Positions 1 through 9,150 are shown, counted from the first letter of the stretch. The stretch is 44,938 nucleotides of DNA from Bacteroidaceae bacterium (GCA_030843315.1 JAUUPT010000034.1:1-44938); one strand, 5' to 3'. Made by a program: numbers and translations. Notes: generated by a model from the sequence alone, not told the origin.

Positions 1-1070
1 CGCAGGCCGACATTGAGTTTGTTCTCACGCGAGACCGGAGCAGCTATTTGCGGGTCTACGGCTATGGACTTGCTCTCCGCAGCATCCGGTATAGGGAAAG
101 GGCCGGGGCGACAGGGCTGATAATCGGCACTAAGTCCCAGCTTCTTCTTCAAAACAAGCAGCTTATCCCAGTCCGCCATCGCAGCATGCTCCCCGCGGAC
201 GATCAGCGTATCAATGGCCTCTTTACTAAAACTTGCCGCCGAATAGCCGGTAACATCTACCTTGATATGCACATCGGTCTTGCGCAGGTTCTCCTGATAC
301 TTCTTCTCCCCTTGCAGATTGATAATCTGCCCGAAGATATCCTTCACCGATTTCAGTTTTTCGGCATCCAGCAGCGGACTCTGCACATCTACACCGATTA
401 CAAAGTCGGCTCCCATCACCAATGCCACATCTACCGGATAGTTATTTACCATCCCGCCGTCCACCAGCACCATGCCATCCAGGTCGATAGGAGCAAATAC
501 GCCGGGAATGGACATACTGGAGCGCATCGCCGTAGCCAGAATACCGCGGTGGAACACCACCTCGCTACCATCCACCAGATTCTCGGACACACAGGCAAAC
601 GGGATAGGCAGGCGGCTGAAGCTGGTTGAATCCTGATAGCCATCGGTCAGAGTGGAGAATAGCCGTGCCAGGTTCGTTCCCTTTATAATCCCTGCATCCG
701 AGACATGAGACGATTTAAAGGAGAAAGGTATGGAAAGCACGTAACGCTCCGACCGCAGCCGATCGTCCAGCAACAAGTCCTTCGGGTTGGGAGCGTCGGA
801 CAACAGAAACTTCCAGTTCTGCGCATTCACCATGCTGTCCAGTTGTTGCGGCGTATAGCCGATGGCATACAGCCCGCCCACAATGGCGCCCATGCTGGTG
901 CCCACCACATAATCTACGGGAATACCCGCCTTCTCTATCACCTTCAAAGCGCCGATGTGCGCCGTACCCTTGGCACCGCCACCACTCAGCACAACAGCTA
1001 CCTTCGGGCGGTTCTGTGCTACAAGCAGCATCGGAAGGAGCAATAGGCATGCTAACAATCTGCATTTCAT
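1..1070 (-). CDS. Patatin-like phospholipase, N-terminal part (cut by window edge)
   Basis: The minus-strand frame is open from the ATG at 1070 to the window edge, about 356 residues without a stop, so the C-terminus lies outside. Residues 1-19 are a signal peptide ending in LLVAQ. The patatin fold is clear: the oxyanion-hole glycine stretch SGGGAKG (residues 29-35), the nucleophile elbow GTSMG with Ser59 (57-61), and the DGG motif with Asp204, which together form the Ser-Asp dyad. Patatin-family proteins are acyl hydrolases acting on lipids. Secreted Bacteroidetes members often carry a C-terminal POTRA/beta-barrel domain as in PlpD; whether this one does cannot be seen here. The signal peptide places it in the periplasm or outer membrane. 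It is transcribed away from the thioesterase gene at 1196. Confidence 0.9.
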   Translation of the reverse strand, partial: MKCRLLACLLLLPMLLVAQNRPKVAVVLSGGGAKGTAHIGALKVIEKAGIPVDYVVGTSMGAIVGGLYAIGYTPQQLDSMVNAQNWKFLLSDAPNPKDLLLDDRLRSERYVLSIPFSFKSSHVSDAGIIKGTNLARLFSTLTDGYQDSTSFSRLPIPFACVSENLVDGSEVVFHRGILATAMRSSMSIPGVFAPIDLDGMVLVDGGMVNNYPVDVALVMGADFVIGVDVQSPLLDAEKLKSVKDIFGQIINLQGEKKYQENLRKTDVHIKVDVTGYSAASFSKEAIDTLIVRGEHAAMADWDKLLVLKKKLGLSADYQPCRPGPFPIPDAAESKSIAVDPQIAAPVSRENKLNVGL

Positions 1071-1131
1071 TTCTTTATATGTATTTACACAATTGATTCT
1101 CCTAAATAGTCCGATTAATGGTCAAAATCGT

Positions 1132-1139
1132 TACTTTTG
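1132..1139 (+). promoter_or_regulatory. Bacteroides -7 box for the thioesterase gene
   Basis: TACTTTTG fits the Bacteroides primary-sigma -7 consensus TAnnTTTG and lies 56 bases before the ATG at 1196. No clear -33 TTTG was found upstream. Confidence 0.5.
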
Positions 1140-1195
1140 CATCCAGAAACACATTTCCCCAGATGCAAGTCATTAATCACTAACCACTAAACAAT

Positions 1196-1600
1196 ATGAC
1201 CCCACAAGAGTTTTTCAAGAATGATAGATTTGCCGAGAATACCGGCATAGAACTGTTGGAAATAAAAGAAGGATATAGCAAAGCCCGCCTCGTCATCACC
1301 GAAGAACACCTGAACGCCGGACACCGCACACAAGGCGGAGCACTCTTCACCCTTGCCGACCTGGCGCTTGCCGCCGCAGCCAATTCGCATGGAGCATTGG
1401 CTTTCTCGCTCTCCTCCAATATCACCTTCCTGCGCAGTAGCGGCCCGGGCGATACGCTATACGCCGAAGCCCGCGAACGGTACGTAGGACGTACTACCGG
1501 TTATTATCAGATAGATATAACCAATCAAAAAGGTGACCTGATAGCCACCTTTGAGTCGAGCGTATTCAGAAAGGGAGACGCACTTCCGTTTAAAGTGTGA
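1196..1600 (+). CDS. PaaI-family hotdog thioesterase
   Basis: This 134-residue protein has the size and pattern of a single hotdog-fold thioesterase of the PaaI/YbgC type. The helix region HRTQGGALFTLADLALAAAA (residues 43-62) holds the conserved GG followed by the acidic residue Asp56, where this family places its catalytic Asp/Glu. The family hydrolyses acyl-CoA thioesters, often aryl- or medium-chain, and acts as a cytosolic tetramer. No signal peptide is present. The substrate cannot be told from sequence. The gene stands alone with its own -7 box and ends 8 bases before the stop codon of the convergent DUF3108 gene. Confidence 0.88.
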   Translation: MTPQEFFKNDRFAENTGIELLEIKEGYSKARLVITEEHLNAGHRTQGGALFTLADLALAAAANSHGALAFSLSSNITFLRSSGPGDTLYAEARERYVGRTTGYYQIDITNQKGDLIATFESSVFRKGDALPFKV

Positions 1601-1608
1601 TAAAGTGA

Positions 1609-2403
1609 TTACTTCCTCCCCACTACCGAAGTCATCGGATAGCGGTTGCCCCTTACACTCTTAAGGAAGGCTTTCGCTGAACCGAAATTCAGGTACAGGT
1701 CCAAGCGGACGGGGAGGTGGTTCTTGTCATCGGATACGAAGAAGGTGATGACTTCTTTCTCCTTACCTTTCTTATATTCTACAAAGGAGAATACCAGGCA
1801 GCGGTAAATCGTATCGTTATTCGCCGTAATCTCTTCTTTACCTCGATAGATAAGTGTCTGCTCTTCTACCTTGCGGCCTGTAGCCATGGGGAAGAGTATC
1901 TTATCACCTACTTTATAAGTATCCGGGTCATAAGAGCGGGCCTGTGCCAGAATGCTCAGCATATCGAAGATACAACGCTCGTCACTGTACTCCATCTCCT
2001 GGGGAGCACGGTCGAGCCAAGTCCGCTTTTGCTTCACATTAGACTTGCCATCTTTGTATGAGAACCAAGCCTCATCTACCGTATAACGGCTTCCTTCTTC
2101 TGCCGCTTTGCGGAAATAGAGGGGTTCCAGCTTGTCACTGACGTAGCAGGTGAGGGTATCGCGCATCTTGAAGAAGAAATCGGTTTTCTTGCTACCCACA
2201 GAAAGCAGGTTAAAGCGGAAAGCAGGTTGGGAATGATAGGTCGTGGCGTTGGTCGTAAGACTTGCCAGTCCTACTTTCTTCCAAATGAACTTCCAATTAA
2301 AATACAGGTCATACATTACGTGCTCACCTGATTGGAAAGCTTCATTCTTCGCCGTACATTGGGCTTGAACAGACTGGGAGGCTGCGAAGCAAACCACTCC
2401 CAT
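1609..2403 (-). CDS. DUF3108-type secreted protein (start uncertain)
   Basis: The mature part begins at QCTAKNEAFQSGEHVMYDLY and runs about 250 residues; it matches the DUF3108 type, a periplasmic or outer-membrane-facing beta-rich family of unknown function. The start is a problem. The frame stays open to an ATG at 2523, but that would add a basic low-complexity leader read from the codons of the upstream gene's tail. The ATG at 2403 gives a signal peptide with no positive charge. The most natural n-region, RQKRLLVLLVMG, would start at or just before 2433, where the only candidates are non-ATG codons (ATT at 2436, TTG at 2418). The upstream lipoprotein gene ends at 2432, so the two are almost certainly co-transcribed. 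The coordinate given is the first internal ATG. Confidence 0.75.
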   Translation of the reverse strand: MGVVCFAASQSVQAQCTAKNEAFQSGEHVMYDLYFNWKFIWKKVGLASLTTNATTYHSQPAFRFNLLSVGSKKTDFFFKMRDTLTCYVSDKLEPLYFRKAAEEGSRYTVDEAWFSYKDGKSNVKQKRTWLDRAPQEMEYSDERCIFDMLSILAQARSYDPDTYKVGDKILFPMATGRKVEEQTLIYRGKEEITANNDTIYRCLVFSFVEYKKGKEKEVITFFVSDDKNHLPVRLDLYLNFGSAKAFLKSVRGNRYPMTSVVGRK

Positions 2404-2431
2404 CACCAATAGTACCAATAGCCGCTTCTGC

Positions 2432-4390
2432 CTAATAACTATAGCCCCGGCCGCTGTTACGGCCGCTACTGTTATTGCGGCTATTCTTGTTGTTGTTTTT
2501 GTTCTTGTTCTTCTTGTCTTCATCTGGTTTTTGTTTTTTTAGTTCTTCCGGTTTCTGCTTATCCAAGGGAGTTGCAAGAACATTCCAGTTCTGGGTTAAC
2601 TCAAAGTTTGCTTTAAGTTCCAAAACCTGCGGATAATAATAAACCATTTCCGGCTGGCGTTTTTCGGCATAGTTACCCGTATCCCAAACACCATTGCCAT
2701 TTGTATCGTTAATCAATCGTGCTCCATACTTGCCCGGATTCAGGAAGTAGAAATCGGCCTTGCCATCTACCACCGGTACCGTGCGCAATACTTTATCCGA
2801 TCCGTCCAGCAGTTCTACGAAAGCCAATGAGTCGGCGCCACTTACATTAAAGAAGATCTGTCCGTACTCTTCGAGGGTCTTTGCTTTGAATTCCTTCTTT
2901 ATCTTGTCGGTGAACAAACCGTACAGGCCATGTATAGCCATGGAATCGACCTCGAAGGAGTAACTCTCTCCGGGTTGCCAGTCACCGAATACGTTGTACC
3001 GCTTTAAATCAATGGAGTCGTGTACAAGGTCGAACGGAATATCCTGCCACAATGAATCCACTTTCAACTTCATGTGGAAAGCGGTAGAGTCGATACTCGC
3101 CACCGGCTCGGTGAAGGACAGGGTTATGTAGTCGTATACATCCATTGCAGAGGGTGCATACACTTCTACTGCCAGGAATTCAGTCGGTTCCGGTTCTTCT
3201 ACTTCCTCATCGCTCTTCTTCTTTTTCTTCTCCCGCTCTTTCTTTTCTTTTTCTTTTGTCTCCTGAATCTGCTTCTGTTGCTTGGCGTAAGTCAACTTAG
3301 CCAGCAGGTTCAGGGTATCGGTGCGGGGCACCAGCTGCTTCAAGCTATCCGTATATAAATAGGTAAGGCTCATCCGCAGCGTATCTTGTTTGTAGAGCAG
3401 GGAGTCTTTTATCCAATAGTGTATCGTATCGTTGCGACCGGTGGTCTGTTCTACCACAAAGGCATCCTGCTCGTCAAAGTTCAGTCCTTTCAGCAAGGGC
3501 AGGGTATCTGCCGGAGCAGTGAAGTAGAGAGAGAACTTCTCGGGAGTAAGGCGTTCGCTCTTTGCCAGGCGCTGGGAAAAGTTTATTTCCTTAAAGCTAC
3601 GCAACATGATATCATCCGGCAGGTAATAGGTATATTTCACCTCCATAATGGTGTCTACCGTCAAGGAGTCTACCCATGCAGTATCCTGACGCACGCGCTG
3701 CTCCATGGAGGGAATGATAATAGAATCGTTGAAGGCAATTATCTCTGTCGGCTGGGAATAAGCAAAGTTCTGATCGGCATCCTGCAAACCATAAATGCGA
3801 TACTTGCCCGGAGCCACTCCACGAATGGAGAATTGCCCGCGGCTGTCCGTGCGCCCTACCCGCTCAAAAGGAAGGGTAGTGAAAGCCGAATCTGCCAGAT
3901 TGGAATGCAGACCTACCAGCATACCTTTCACCGGTTCGAGGTTGGCAGCATTCAGCAAGGTGCCCGCCACGGCCATAGAATCCAGTTTATCACCCGTAGA
4001 GAAGGAATAAGAGAAATTCTCCAACGCGTTCCCCTCGTTATTATCTTGGATGGCATCGCCAAAATCAAACGTATAAGTGGTGTTTGCCTTCAAGGTATCT
4101 TGCAAAGTGATGACCACCTTCTTGCCGTTAGACTTTATTTCCGGCTGTTGCACCTGCGGAGGAGATATTACAATTTTCTCGTTGGGCTTATCCAGTTTGA
4201 TAAACTCGTCAAACTCTATTGAAATCTTATTCTTGGTGTTCCGGAGTGCTCCCGGTGCCGGAGTACCGGCAAGAAAACGCGGGGGAGTCTCGTCGATAGG
4301 CCCTCCCTCTATGCGGCCTACACTGGCGCAAGAGTACAGCACAGCCACTATTGCGGCAGCCCCTGACAGCCTGCGGAAAAGCGGTTTCAT
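2432..4390 (-). CDS. Ig-like domain (SbsA/Big_5-type) lipoprotein
   Basis: This 652-residue protein starts at the ATG at 4390, which gives a clean lipoprotein signal (MKPLFRRLSGAAAIVAVLYS, then Cys); an in-frame ATG at 4417 would add nine residues in front of it. After the lipidated Cys comes GGPIDETPPRFL and a bacterial Ig-like domain of the SbsA type (about residues 35-135), then a carboxypeptidase-regulatory-like beta sandwich (about 140-210). A lysine/glutamate-rich, probably helical linker follows near residues 365-400, and a calcium-loop-like stretch NDTNGNGVWDTGNY lies near residue 575. The C-terminal 35 residues are Lys/Asn/Arg/Ser-rich. It is probably an outer-membrane lipoprotein; its function is unknown. 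It shares a transcript with the DUF3108 gene downstream. Confidence 0.85.
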   Translation of the reverse strand: MKPLFRRLSGAAAIVAVLYSCASVGRIEGGPIDETPPRFLAGTPAPGALRNTKNKISIEFDEFIKLDKPNEKIVISPPQVQQPEIKSNGKKVVITLQDTLKANTTYTFDFGDAIQDNNEGNALENFSYSFSTGDKLDSMAVAGTLLNAANLEPVKGMLVGLHSNLADSAFTTLPFERVGRTDSRGQFSIRGVAPGKYRIYGLQDADQNFAYSQPTEIIAFNDSIIIPSMEQRVRQDTAWVDSLTVDTIMEVKYTYYLPDDIMLRSFKEINFSQRLAKSERLTPEKFSLYFTAPADTLPLLKGLNFDEQDAFVVEQTTGRNDTIHYWIKDSLLYKQDTLRMSLTYLYTDSLKQLVPRTDTLNLLAKLTYAKQQKQIQETKEKEKKEREKKKKKSDEEVEEPEPTEFLAVEVYAPSAMDVYDYITLSFTEPVASIDSTAFHMKLKVDSLWQDIPFDLVHDSIDLKRYNVFGDWQPGESYSFEVDSMAIHGLYGLFTDKIKKEFKAKTLEEYGQIFFNVSGADSLAFVELLDGSDKVLRTVPVVDGKADFYFLNPGKYGARLINDTNGNGVWDTGNYAEKRQPEMVYYYPQVLELKANFELTQNWNVLATPLDKQKPEELKKQKPDEDKKNKNKNNNKNSRNNSSGRNSGRGYSY

Positions 4391-4421
4391 CTTATTATGA
4401 TGTTTACAGTCTAACATGGTG

Positions 4422-4429
4422 CAAAAATA
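4422..4429 (-). promoter_or_regulatory. -7 box for the Ig-like lipoprotein/DUF3108 unit
   Basis: Read on the minus strand this is TATTTTTG, a match to TAnnTTTG, 32 bases upstream of the ATG at 4390. Confidence 0.5.
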
Positions 4430-4556
4430 AGCGTTCTCTGATAATTAGCGGTATGCTTTACAGTATTTTAATCAAAAAACAGGCTTTTGTTCTTACCTAT
4501 GTATAAAACATAGTTAAAAAAGGAGTGACAACACACCTTATATACTGAGAAAAGAA

Positions 4557-4564
4557 TAATTTTG
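4557..4564 (+). promoter_or_regulatory. Upstream -7 box of the efflux operon
   Basis: TAATTTTG matches TAnnTTTG and lies just before the dyad at 4570-4597, so a transcript from here would start within or at the edge of the dyad. Confidence 0.45.
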
Positions 4565-4569
4565 CGGAC

Positions 4570-4597
4570 GAAAACGGAACAAGAGTGTTCAGTTTTC
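4570..4597 (+). promoter_or_regulatory. Candidate operator: 12-bp arm inverted repeat
   Basis: GAAAACGGAACA (4570-4581) and TGTTCAGTTTTC (4586-4597) are reverse complements except for one base, around a 4-base centre. The dyad lies between two -7 boxes and upstream of the adaptor start at 4686. Size, symmetry and place resemble operators of TetR/MarR-type efflux repressors, but no such regulator gene is in the window, so the binder would be encoded elsewhere. Confidence 0.5.
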
Positions 4598-4603
4598 ATT
4601 CTC

Positions 4604-4611
4604 TACCTTTG
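4604..4611 (+). promoter_or_regulatory. Downstream -7 box of the efflux operon
   Basis: TACCTTTG matches TAnnTTTG, 74 bases before the ATG at 4686. Its -33 region falls on the dyad at 4570-4597, as expected for repression by occlusion. Confidence 0.5.
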
Positions 4612-4685
4612 TTACAAAATACGGATTGCACACTAAACGCCTTTCAAAAGAAGAATATAAAAATTATACAGAGAATAAAAAGAGT

Positions 4686-5861
4686 ATGAAGAGTAGATTA
4701 GTATTATTGGTATGTTGCCTGGCACTGCTCAGCAGTTGCGGACAAGGTGACAAAAGCACGGGCACAGCACCCGAATTTGCAGTAATCGAGGTTAAAACTA
4801 CGACTGCTAACTTGACAAACAGCTACCCTGCTACCATCAAGGGTAAACAAGATGTGGAAATCCGCCCGATGGTAAGCGGTTTCATCACTAAACTACATGT
4901 GGACGAAGGTTCTGTAGTACGCAAAGGACAAGTGCTGTTCAGCATTGACCCCGTACAGTACCAGGCTGCCGTGAACTCAGCCAAAGCTGCCGTTGAAACA
5001 GCCAAAGCTGCCGTAAATACGCAGGAACTCACTGTAAACAACAAACGTGAACTGAACAGAAAGAACATCATCAGCAACTTCGACCTGCAAATGGCCGAAA
5101 ACCAACTGGCACAGACTAAGGCACAACTGGCACAGGCAGAAGCTCAACTGGTAAATGCCAGAAACAATCTGTCGTACACCAGCGTAACCAGCCCAAGTGA
5201 TGGTGTGGTAGGCACTATACCTTACCGTGTAGGTAGCTTGGTAAGCCCCTCCACGGCAACTCCTCTGACTACTGTTGCCGACATTTCCCAGATGTATGCT
5301 TACTTCTCTATGACCGAAAGACAACTGTTGTCTCAGATTCGTGAAGGCGGCAGCACCAAAGAAATCCTGGAAAAGATGCCCGATGTACAGTTGGAACTGA
5401 TAGACGGTACCATGTACGCCGACAGCGGACGTGTAGAAACGATCAGCGGTGTGATAGACCAGGCAACCGGCTCCGTGACGATGCGTGCCCTCTTCCCCAA
5501 CAAGCACAATGTTCTGCGTAGCGGAAGTACAGGTAATGTGGTGTTCCACAACCCGATGGAGAATGTCATCATGATACCGCAATCGGCTACCACAGAGGTA
5601 CAGGATAAGAAGTTCGTATTCGTCCTGCAACCGGACAACACCTTGAAAAATACCGAGGTGAAAGTATTCAAACTGGATGACGGCAAGTACTACTACGTGA
5701 CAAGCGGCCTGAAAGCAGGCGACAAGATTGTAATCGAAGGCGTACAGAACCTGAAAGGTGGACAAACCATCAAGCCTATCACTCCTGCCGAGAAGGAAGC
5801 AGAATATCAGAAGGCTCTGAAAGACCAGAAAGAAGGCAATATCCAGACAGCGTTTAACTAA
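4686..5861 (+). CDS. RND efflux periplasmic adaptor (AcrA/MexA family)
   Basis: The 391-residue protein begins at the ATG at 4686 (MKSRLVLLVCCLALLSSCGQ), giving a lipobox LSSC with the lipidated Cys at residue 18; an upstream in-frame ATG at 4626 would bury this signal. It shows the order of the membrane fusion family: lipoyl half GKQDVEIRPMVSGFITKLHV, an alanine/glutamine-rich alpha hairpin (about residues 95-165), second lipoyl half with TSPSDGVVGTIPYRVGSLV, then beta-barrel and membrane-proximal domains. It links the inner-membrane pump to the outer-membrane channel in the periplasm. It is the first gene of a unit with the pump 45 bases downstream, the channel and an LpxA-type gene. The dyad upstream suggests inducible control. 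Confidence 0.95.
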   Translation: MKSRLVLLVCCLALLSSCGQGDKSTGTAPEFAVIEVKTTTANLTNSYPATIKGKQDVEIRPMVSGFITKLHVDEGSVVRKGQVLFSIDPVQYQAAVNSAKAAVETAKAAVNTQELTVNNKRELNRKNIISNFDLQMAENQLAQTKAQLAQAEAQLVNARNNLSYTSVTSPSDGVVGTIPYRVGSLVSPSTATPLTTVADISQMYAYFSMTERQLLSQIREGGSTKEILEKMPDVQLELIDGTMYADSGRVETISGVIDQATGSVTMRALFPNKHNVLRSGSTGNVVFHNPMENVIMIPQSATTEVQDKKFVFVLQPDNTLKNTEVKVFKLDDGKYYYVTSGLKAGDKIVIEGVQNLKGGQTIKPITPAEKEAEYQKALKDQKEGNIQTAFN

Positions 5862-5906
5862 TGATGAACTCTAATCATTAATCGTTGAACATTAAACATT
5901 GAAAAC

Positions 5907-8900
5907 ATGAAATTAGATAGATTTATCAACCGTCCGGTACTATCAACGGTAATCTCCATCCTGATAGTGATACTGGGTCTTATTGGTCTGGCAACGCTGC
6001 CTATCACCCAATATCCGGACATCGCACCTCCTACCGTTTCGGTACGTGCCACCTATACCGGTGCCAACGCCCAAACGGTATTGAACTCCGTCATCGCACC
6101 GCTGGAGGACCAGATCAACGGTGTGGAGAACATGATGTACATGACCTCCAACGCCTCCAACAACGGTTCCGGTGATATTTCCATTTACTTCAAGCAGGGC
6201 ACCAACCCGGACATGGCAGCCGTCAACGTGCAGAACCGCGTTTCTATGGCGCAAGGTCTGCTGCCTGCCGAAGTAACCAAAGTCGGTGTAACGACACAGA
6301 AAAGACAGACTTCCATGTTGATGGTAATGTCCATCTACGATGAAACCGACCAATACAACATCGAGTTTCTGGAGAACTACGCCAACATCAACCTGATTCC
6401 CGAGGTGAAGCGTATCAACGGTGTGGGTGATGCCATGGTGCTCGGTACGGACTACTCCATGCGTATCTGGCTGAAGCCCGACGTCATGGCGCAGTACAAA
6501 CTGATACCTAACGACGTGGCAGCCGTATTGGCAGAACAGAATATCGAAGCCGCTCCGGGACAGTTCGGTGAACGCGGCAAGCAGTCCTTCCAGTACACCA
6601 TTCGCTATAAGGGACGTTTGCAGCAACCGCAAGAATTCGAGAACATCGTTGTCAAAGCAATGGAGAACGGCGAGGTACTTCGTTTGAAGGACATTGCCGA
6701 AATCGAGTTGGGACGTCTGACTTACAGCTTCAACAATACCGTAAACGGTCATAAGGCTGTCAGCTGTATCATATTCCAGATGGCAGGTACCAATGCTACC
6801 CAAACCATCAGTGACATTGAGAACCTGTTGGACAGCTACTCCGAGAAACTGCCTTCCGGCTTGAAGATAAACGTTGCCCAGAGTGCCAACGACTTCCTCT
6901 TCGCCTCTATCCACGAGGTTGTGAAGACATTGATCGAGGCCTTTATCCTGGTATTTATCGTGGTATATATCTTCTTGCAGGATATGCGCTCCACGTTGAT
7001 TCCGGCTATTGCCATCCCGGTAGCCTTGATTGCTACGTTCTTCGTGCTGAAACTGATTGGTTTCAGTATCAACTTACTGACCCTCTCGGCGATGGTGCTC
7101 GCCATTGCGATTGTGGTCGATGATGCCATAGTCGTCGTCGAGGGCGTCCATGCGAAGCTGGACCAGGGGTATAAGTCTGCCCGTGCCGCTTCCATCGACG
7201 CCATGAGTGAGTTGGGCGGCGCTATCGTTTCTATCACGCTGGTCATGATGTCCGTGTTTATCCCGGTAAGTTTCATGGGTGGTACGGCAGGTACATTCTA
7301 CCGCCAGTTCGGTCTGACAATGGCTATCGCTATCGGTTTCTCGGCATTGAATGCCTTGACGCTGAGTCCGGCATTGTGTGCCATCTTCCTGAAACCCCAC
7401 GAAGAGCACGGTGAGAAGAAATCGACTTTCGTAAGCCGCTTCCATACGGCTTTCAATACCACCTACGACAACCTGTTGCAGAAGTATAAGAAACGCGTAC
7501 TCTTCTGTATCCAGAAGCAATGGTTGTCCTTCGGGTTGGTAGCAGCCTCTATCATATTGCTGATATTCTTCATGAAGACTACCCCGACCGGTATGGTGCC
7601 CAACGAAGATACAGGTACTATCATGGGTGTAGTGACCCTGCCTCCGGGTACCTCACAGGAACGCGCCCAGGAAGTGCTGCACCGCGTGGACAGCCTGGTA
7701 GCTGCCGAGCCTGCCGTAGCTTCACGTACCGTAATCTCCGGTTATAGCTTCATCGGCGGACAAGGACCTTCCTACGGTTCTATCATCATCAAGCTGAAGA
7801 ACTGGGAAGAGCGTTCCACGATGCAGAACTCCAACATAGTCTATATCACGCTCTTCATGCGTGCACAGAAGATTATCAAGGAAGCACAGGTATTGTTCTT
7901 TACTCCGCCTATGATTCCGGGTTACTCCGCATCCAGTGATATCGAGTTGAACATGCAGGATAAGACCGGTGGCGACCTGAACCACTTCTTCGACGTGGTA
8001 AACAGCTATACTGCCGCCCTGGAAGCACGCCCCGAGATCAACTCTGCCAAGACCAGCTTCAACCCGAACTTCCCGCAGTATATGCTGGACATCGACGCAG
8101 CTGCCTGTAAGAAGGCGGGCCTCAGCCCGAGCGACATCCTCAGCACAATGCAGGGATACTTCGGCGGTCTGTATGCTTCCAACTTCAACAGCTACGGTAA
8201 GATGTACCGCGTGATGATACAAGCCGAACCCGAGGCAACGAAGAACCTCGAATCTTTGTCGAGCATCAAGGTGCGCAACGGCAATGAGATGGCTCCCATC
8301 ACCCAGTTCGTTTCCATCAAGAAGGTGTACGGACCGGATATCATCAGCCGCTTCAACCTTTATACTTCCATGAAGGTGATGGTTGCTCCCGCTACCGGAT
8401 ATACTTCCGGTCAGGCACTGGCTGCTATCTCCGAAGTTGCCAAAGAGAGTCTGCCCACCGGCTTTGCTTACGAGCTTGGCGGTATGGCGCGTGAAGAGTC
8501 CGAAACCAGTGGCAGTACTACCGGCTTGATCTTCGTGCTCTGCTTCGTCTTCGTTTACCTGTTGCTGAGTGCACAGTACGAAAGCTACATCCTGCCGCTT
8601 TCCGTATTGCTGTCCATTCCGTTCGGTCTGCTGGGTAGCTTCCTGTTCGTCAACGGTATGAGTGCCATCGGCAACATCTCCTTTATGAAGATGATAATGG
8701 GCTCCATGTCCAATGACATCTATATGCAGATTGCATTGATCATGTTGATGGGTCTGTTGGCAAAGAATGCCATCCTGATTGTAGAGTTCGCCCTCGAACG
8801 CCGCCGAATGGGTATGAGCATTACGTGGGCAGCCGTACTGGGTGCCGCCGCCCGTCTGCGTCCTATCTTGATGACGTCTCTGGCCATGATTGTAGGTCTG

Positions 8901-9119
8901 ATTCCGTTGATGCTTGCCACCGGCGCAGGAGCCAATGGTAACCGTACGCTGGGTACCTCGGCCATCGGTGGTATGTTGATCGGTATGATATTGCAGATCT
9001 TCATAGTGCCGGCCCTGTTCGTTGCCTTCCAGTATCTGCAAGAGAAATTCAAGCCGATGGAATGGGAAGATGTGGACAACTCCGATGCCGAACCGGAAAT
9101 TGAACAATATACTAAGTAG
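5907..9119 (+). CDS. RND efflux pump, inner-membrane subunit (AcrB/HAE1 family)
   Basis: At 1070 residues this is the usual length for a hydrophobe/amphiphile efflux RND pump. The N-terminus MKLDRFINRPVLSTVISILI forms the first membrane helix, followed by the porter motif LPITQYPDIAPPTVSV. The proton-relay pair in helix 4 is intact (Asp405-Asp406 in VVDDAIVVVEG), and the helix-10 lysine appears in GLLAKNAILIVEFA. Two large periplasmic loops, an internal repeat and a second helix bundle near the C-terminus (LILFVLCF-type segments through MLIGMILQIFIVPALF) are present. It expels drugs, detergents or bile acids using the proton gradient together with the flanking adaptor and channel. The substrate cannot be read from sequence. 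Confidence 0.97.
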   Translation: MKLDRFINRPVLSTVISILIVILGLIGLATLPITQYPDIAPPTVSVRATYTGANAQTVLNSVIAPLEDQINGVENMMYMTSNASNNGSGDISIYFKQGTNPDMAAVNVQNRVSMAQGLLPAEVTKVGVTTQKRQTSMLMVMSIYDETDQYNIEFLENYANINLIPEVKRINGVGDAMVLGTDYSMRIWLKPDVMAQYKLIPNDVAAVLAEQNIEAAPGQFGERGKQSFQYTIRYKGRLQQPQEFENIVVKAMENGEVLRLKDIAEIELGRLTYSFNNTVNGHKAVSCIIFQMAGTNATQTISDIENLLDSYSEKLPSGLKINVAQSANDFLFASIHEVVKTLIEAFILVFIVVYIFLQDMRSTLIPAIAIPVALIATFFVLKLIGFSINLLTLSAMVLAIAIVVDDAIVVVEGVHAKLDQGYKSARAASIDAMSELGGAIVSITLVMMSVFIPVSFMGGTAGTFYRQFGLTMAIAIGFSALNALTLSPALCAIFLKPHEEHGEKKSTFVSRFHTAFNTTYDNLLQKYKKRVLFCIQKQWLSFGLVAASIILLIFFMKTTPTGMVPNEDTGTIMGVVTLPPGTSQERAQEVLHRVDSLVAAEPAVASRTVISGYSFIGGQGPSYGSIIIKLKNWEERSTMQNSNIVYITLFMRAQKIIKEAQVLFFTPPMIPGYSASSDIELNMQDKTGGDLNHFFDVVNSYTAALEARPEINSAKTSFNPNFPQYMLDIDAAACKKAGLSPSDILSTMQGYFGGLYASNFNSYGKMYRVMIQAEPEATKNLESLSSIKVRNGNEMAPITQFVSIKKVYGPDIISRFNLYTSMKVMVAPATGYTSGQALAAISEVAKESLPTGFAYELGGMAREESETSGSTTGLIFVLCFVFVYLLLSAQYESYILPLSVLLSIPFGLLGSFLFVNGMSAIGNISFMKMIMGSMSNDIYMQIALIMLMGLLAKNAILIVEFALERRRMGMSITWAAVLGAAARLRPILMTSLAMIVGLIPLMLATGAGANGNRTLGTSAIGGMLIGMILQIFIVPALFVAFQYLQEKFKPMEWEDVDNSDAEPEIEQYTK

Positions 9120-9150
9120 TTAGTAGTAAGTAGATAGTAGTAAAAAGAAT

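Noticed and set aside
1..1070. Apparent broken gene: only short frames are obvious at the window start
   Set aside because: The minus-strand frame from 1070 to the edge is fully open and carries all patatin motifs; it is only cut by the window edge, not by a frameshift.
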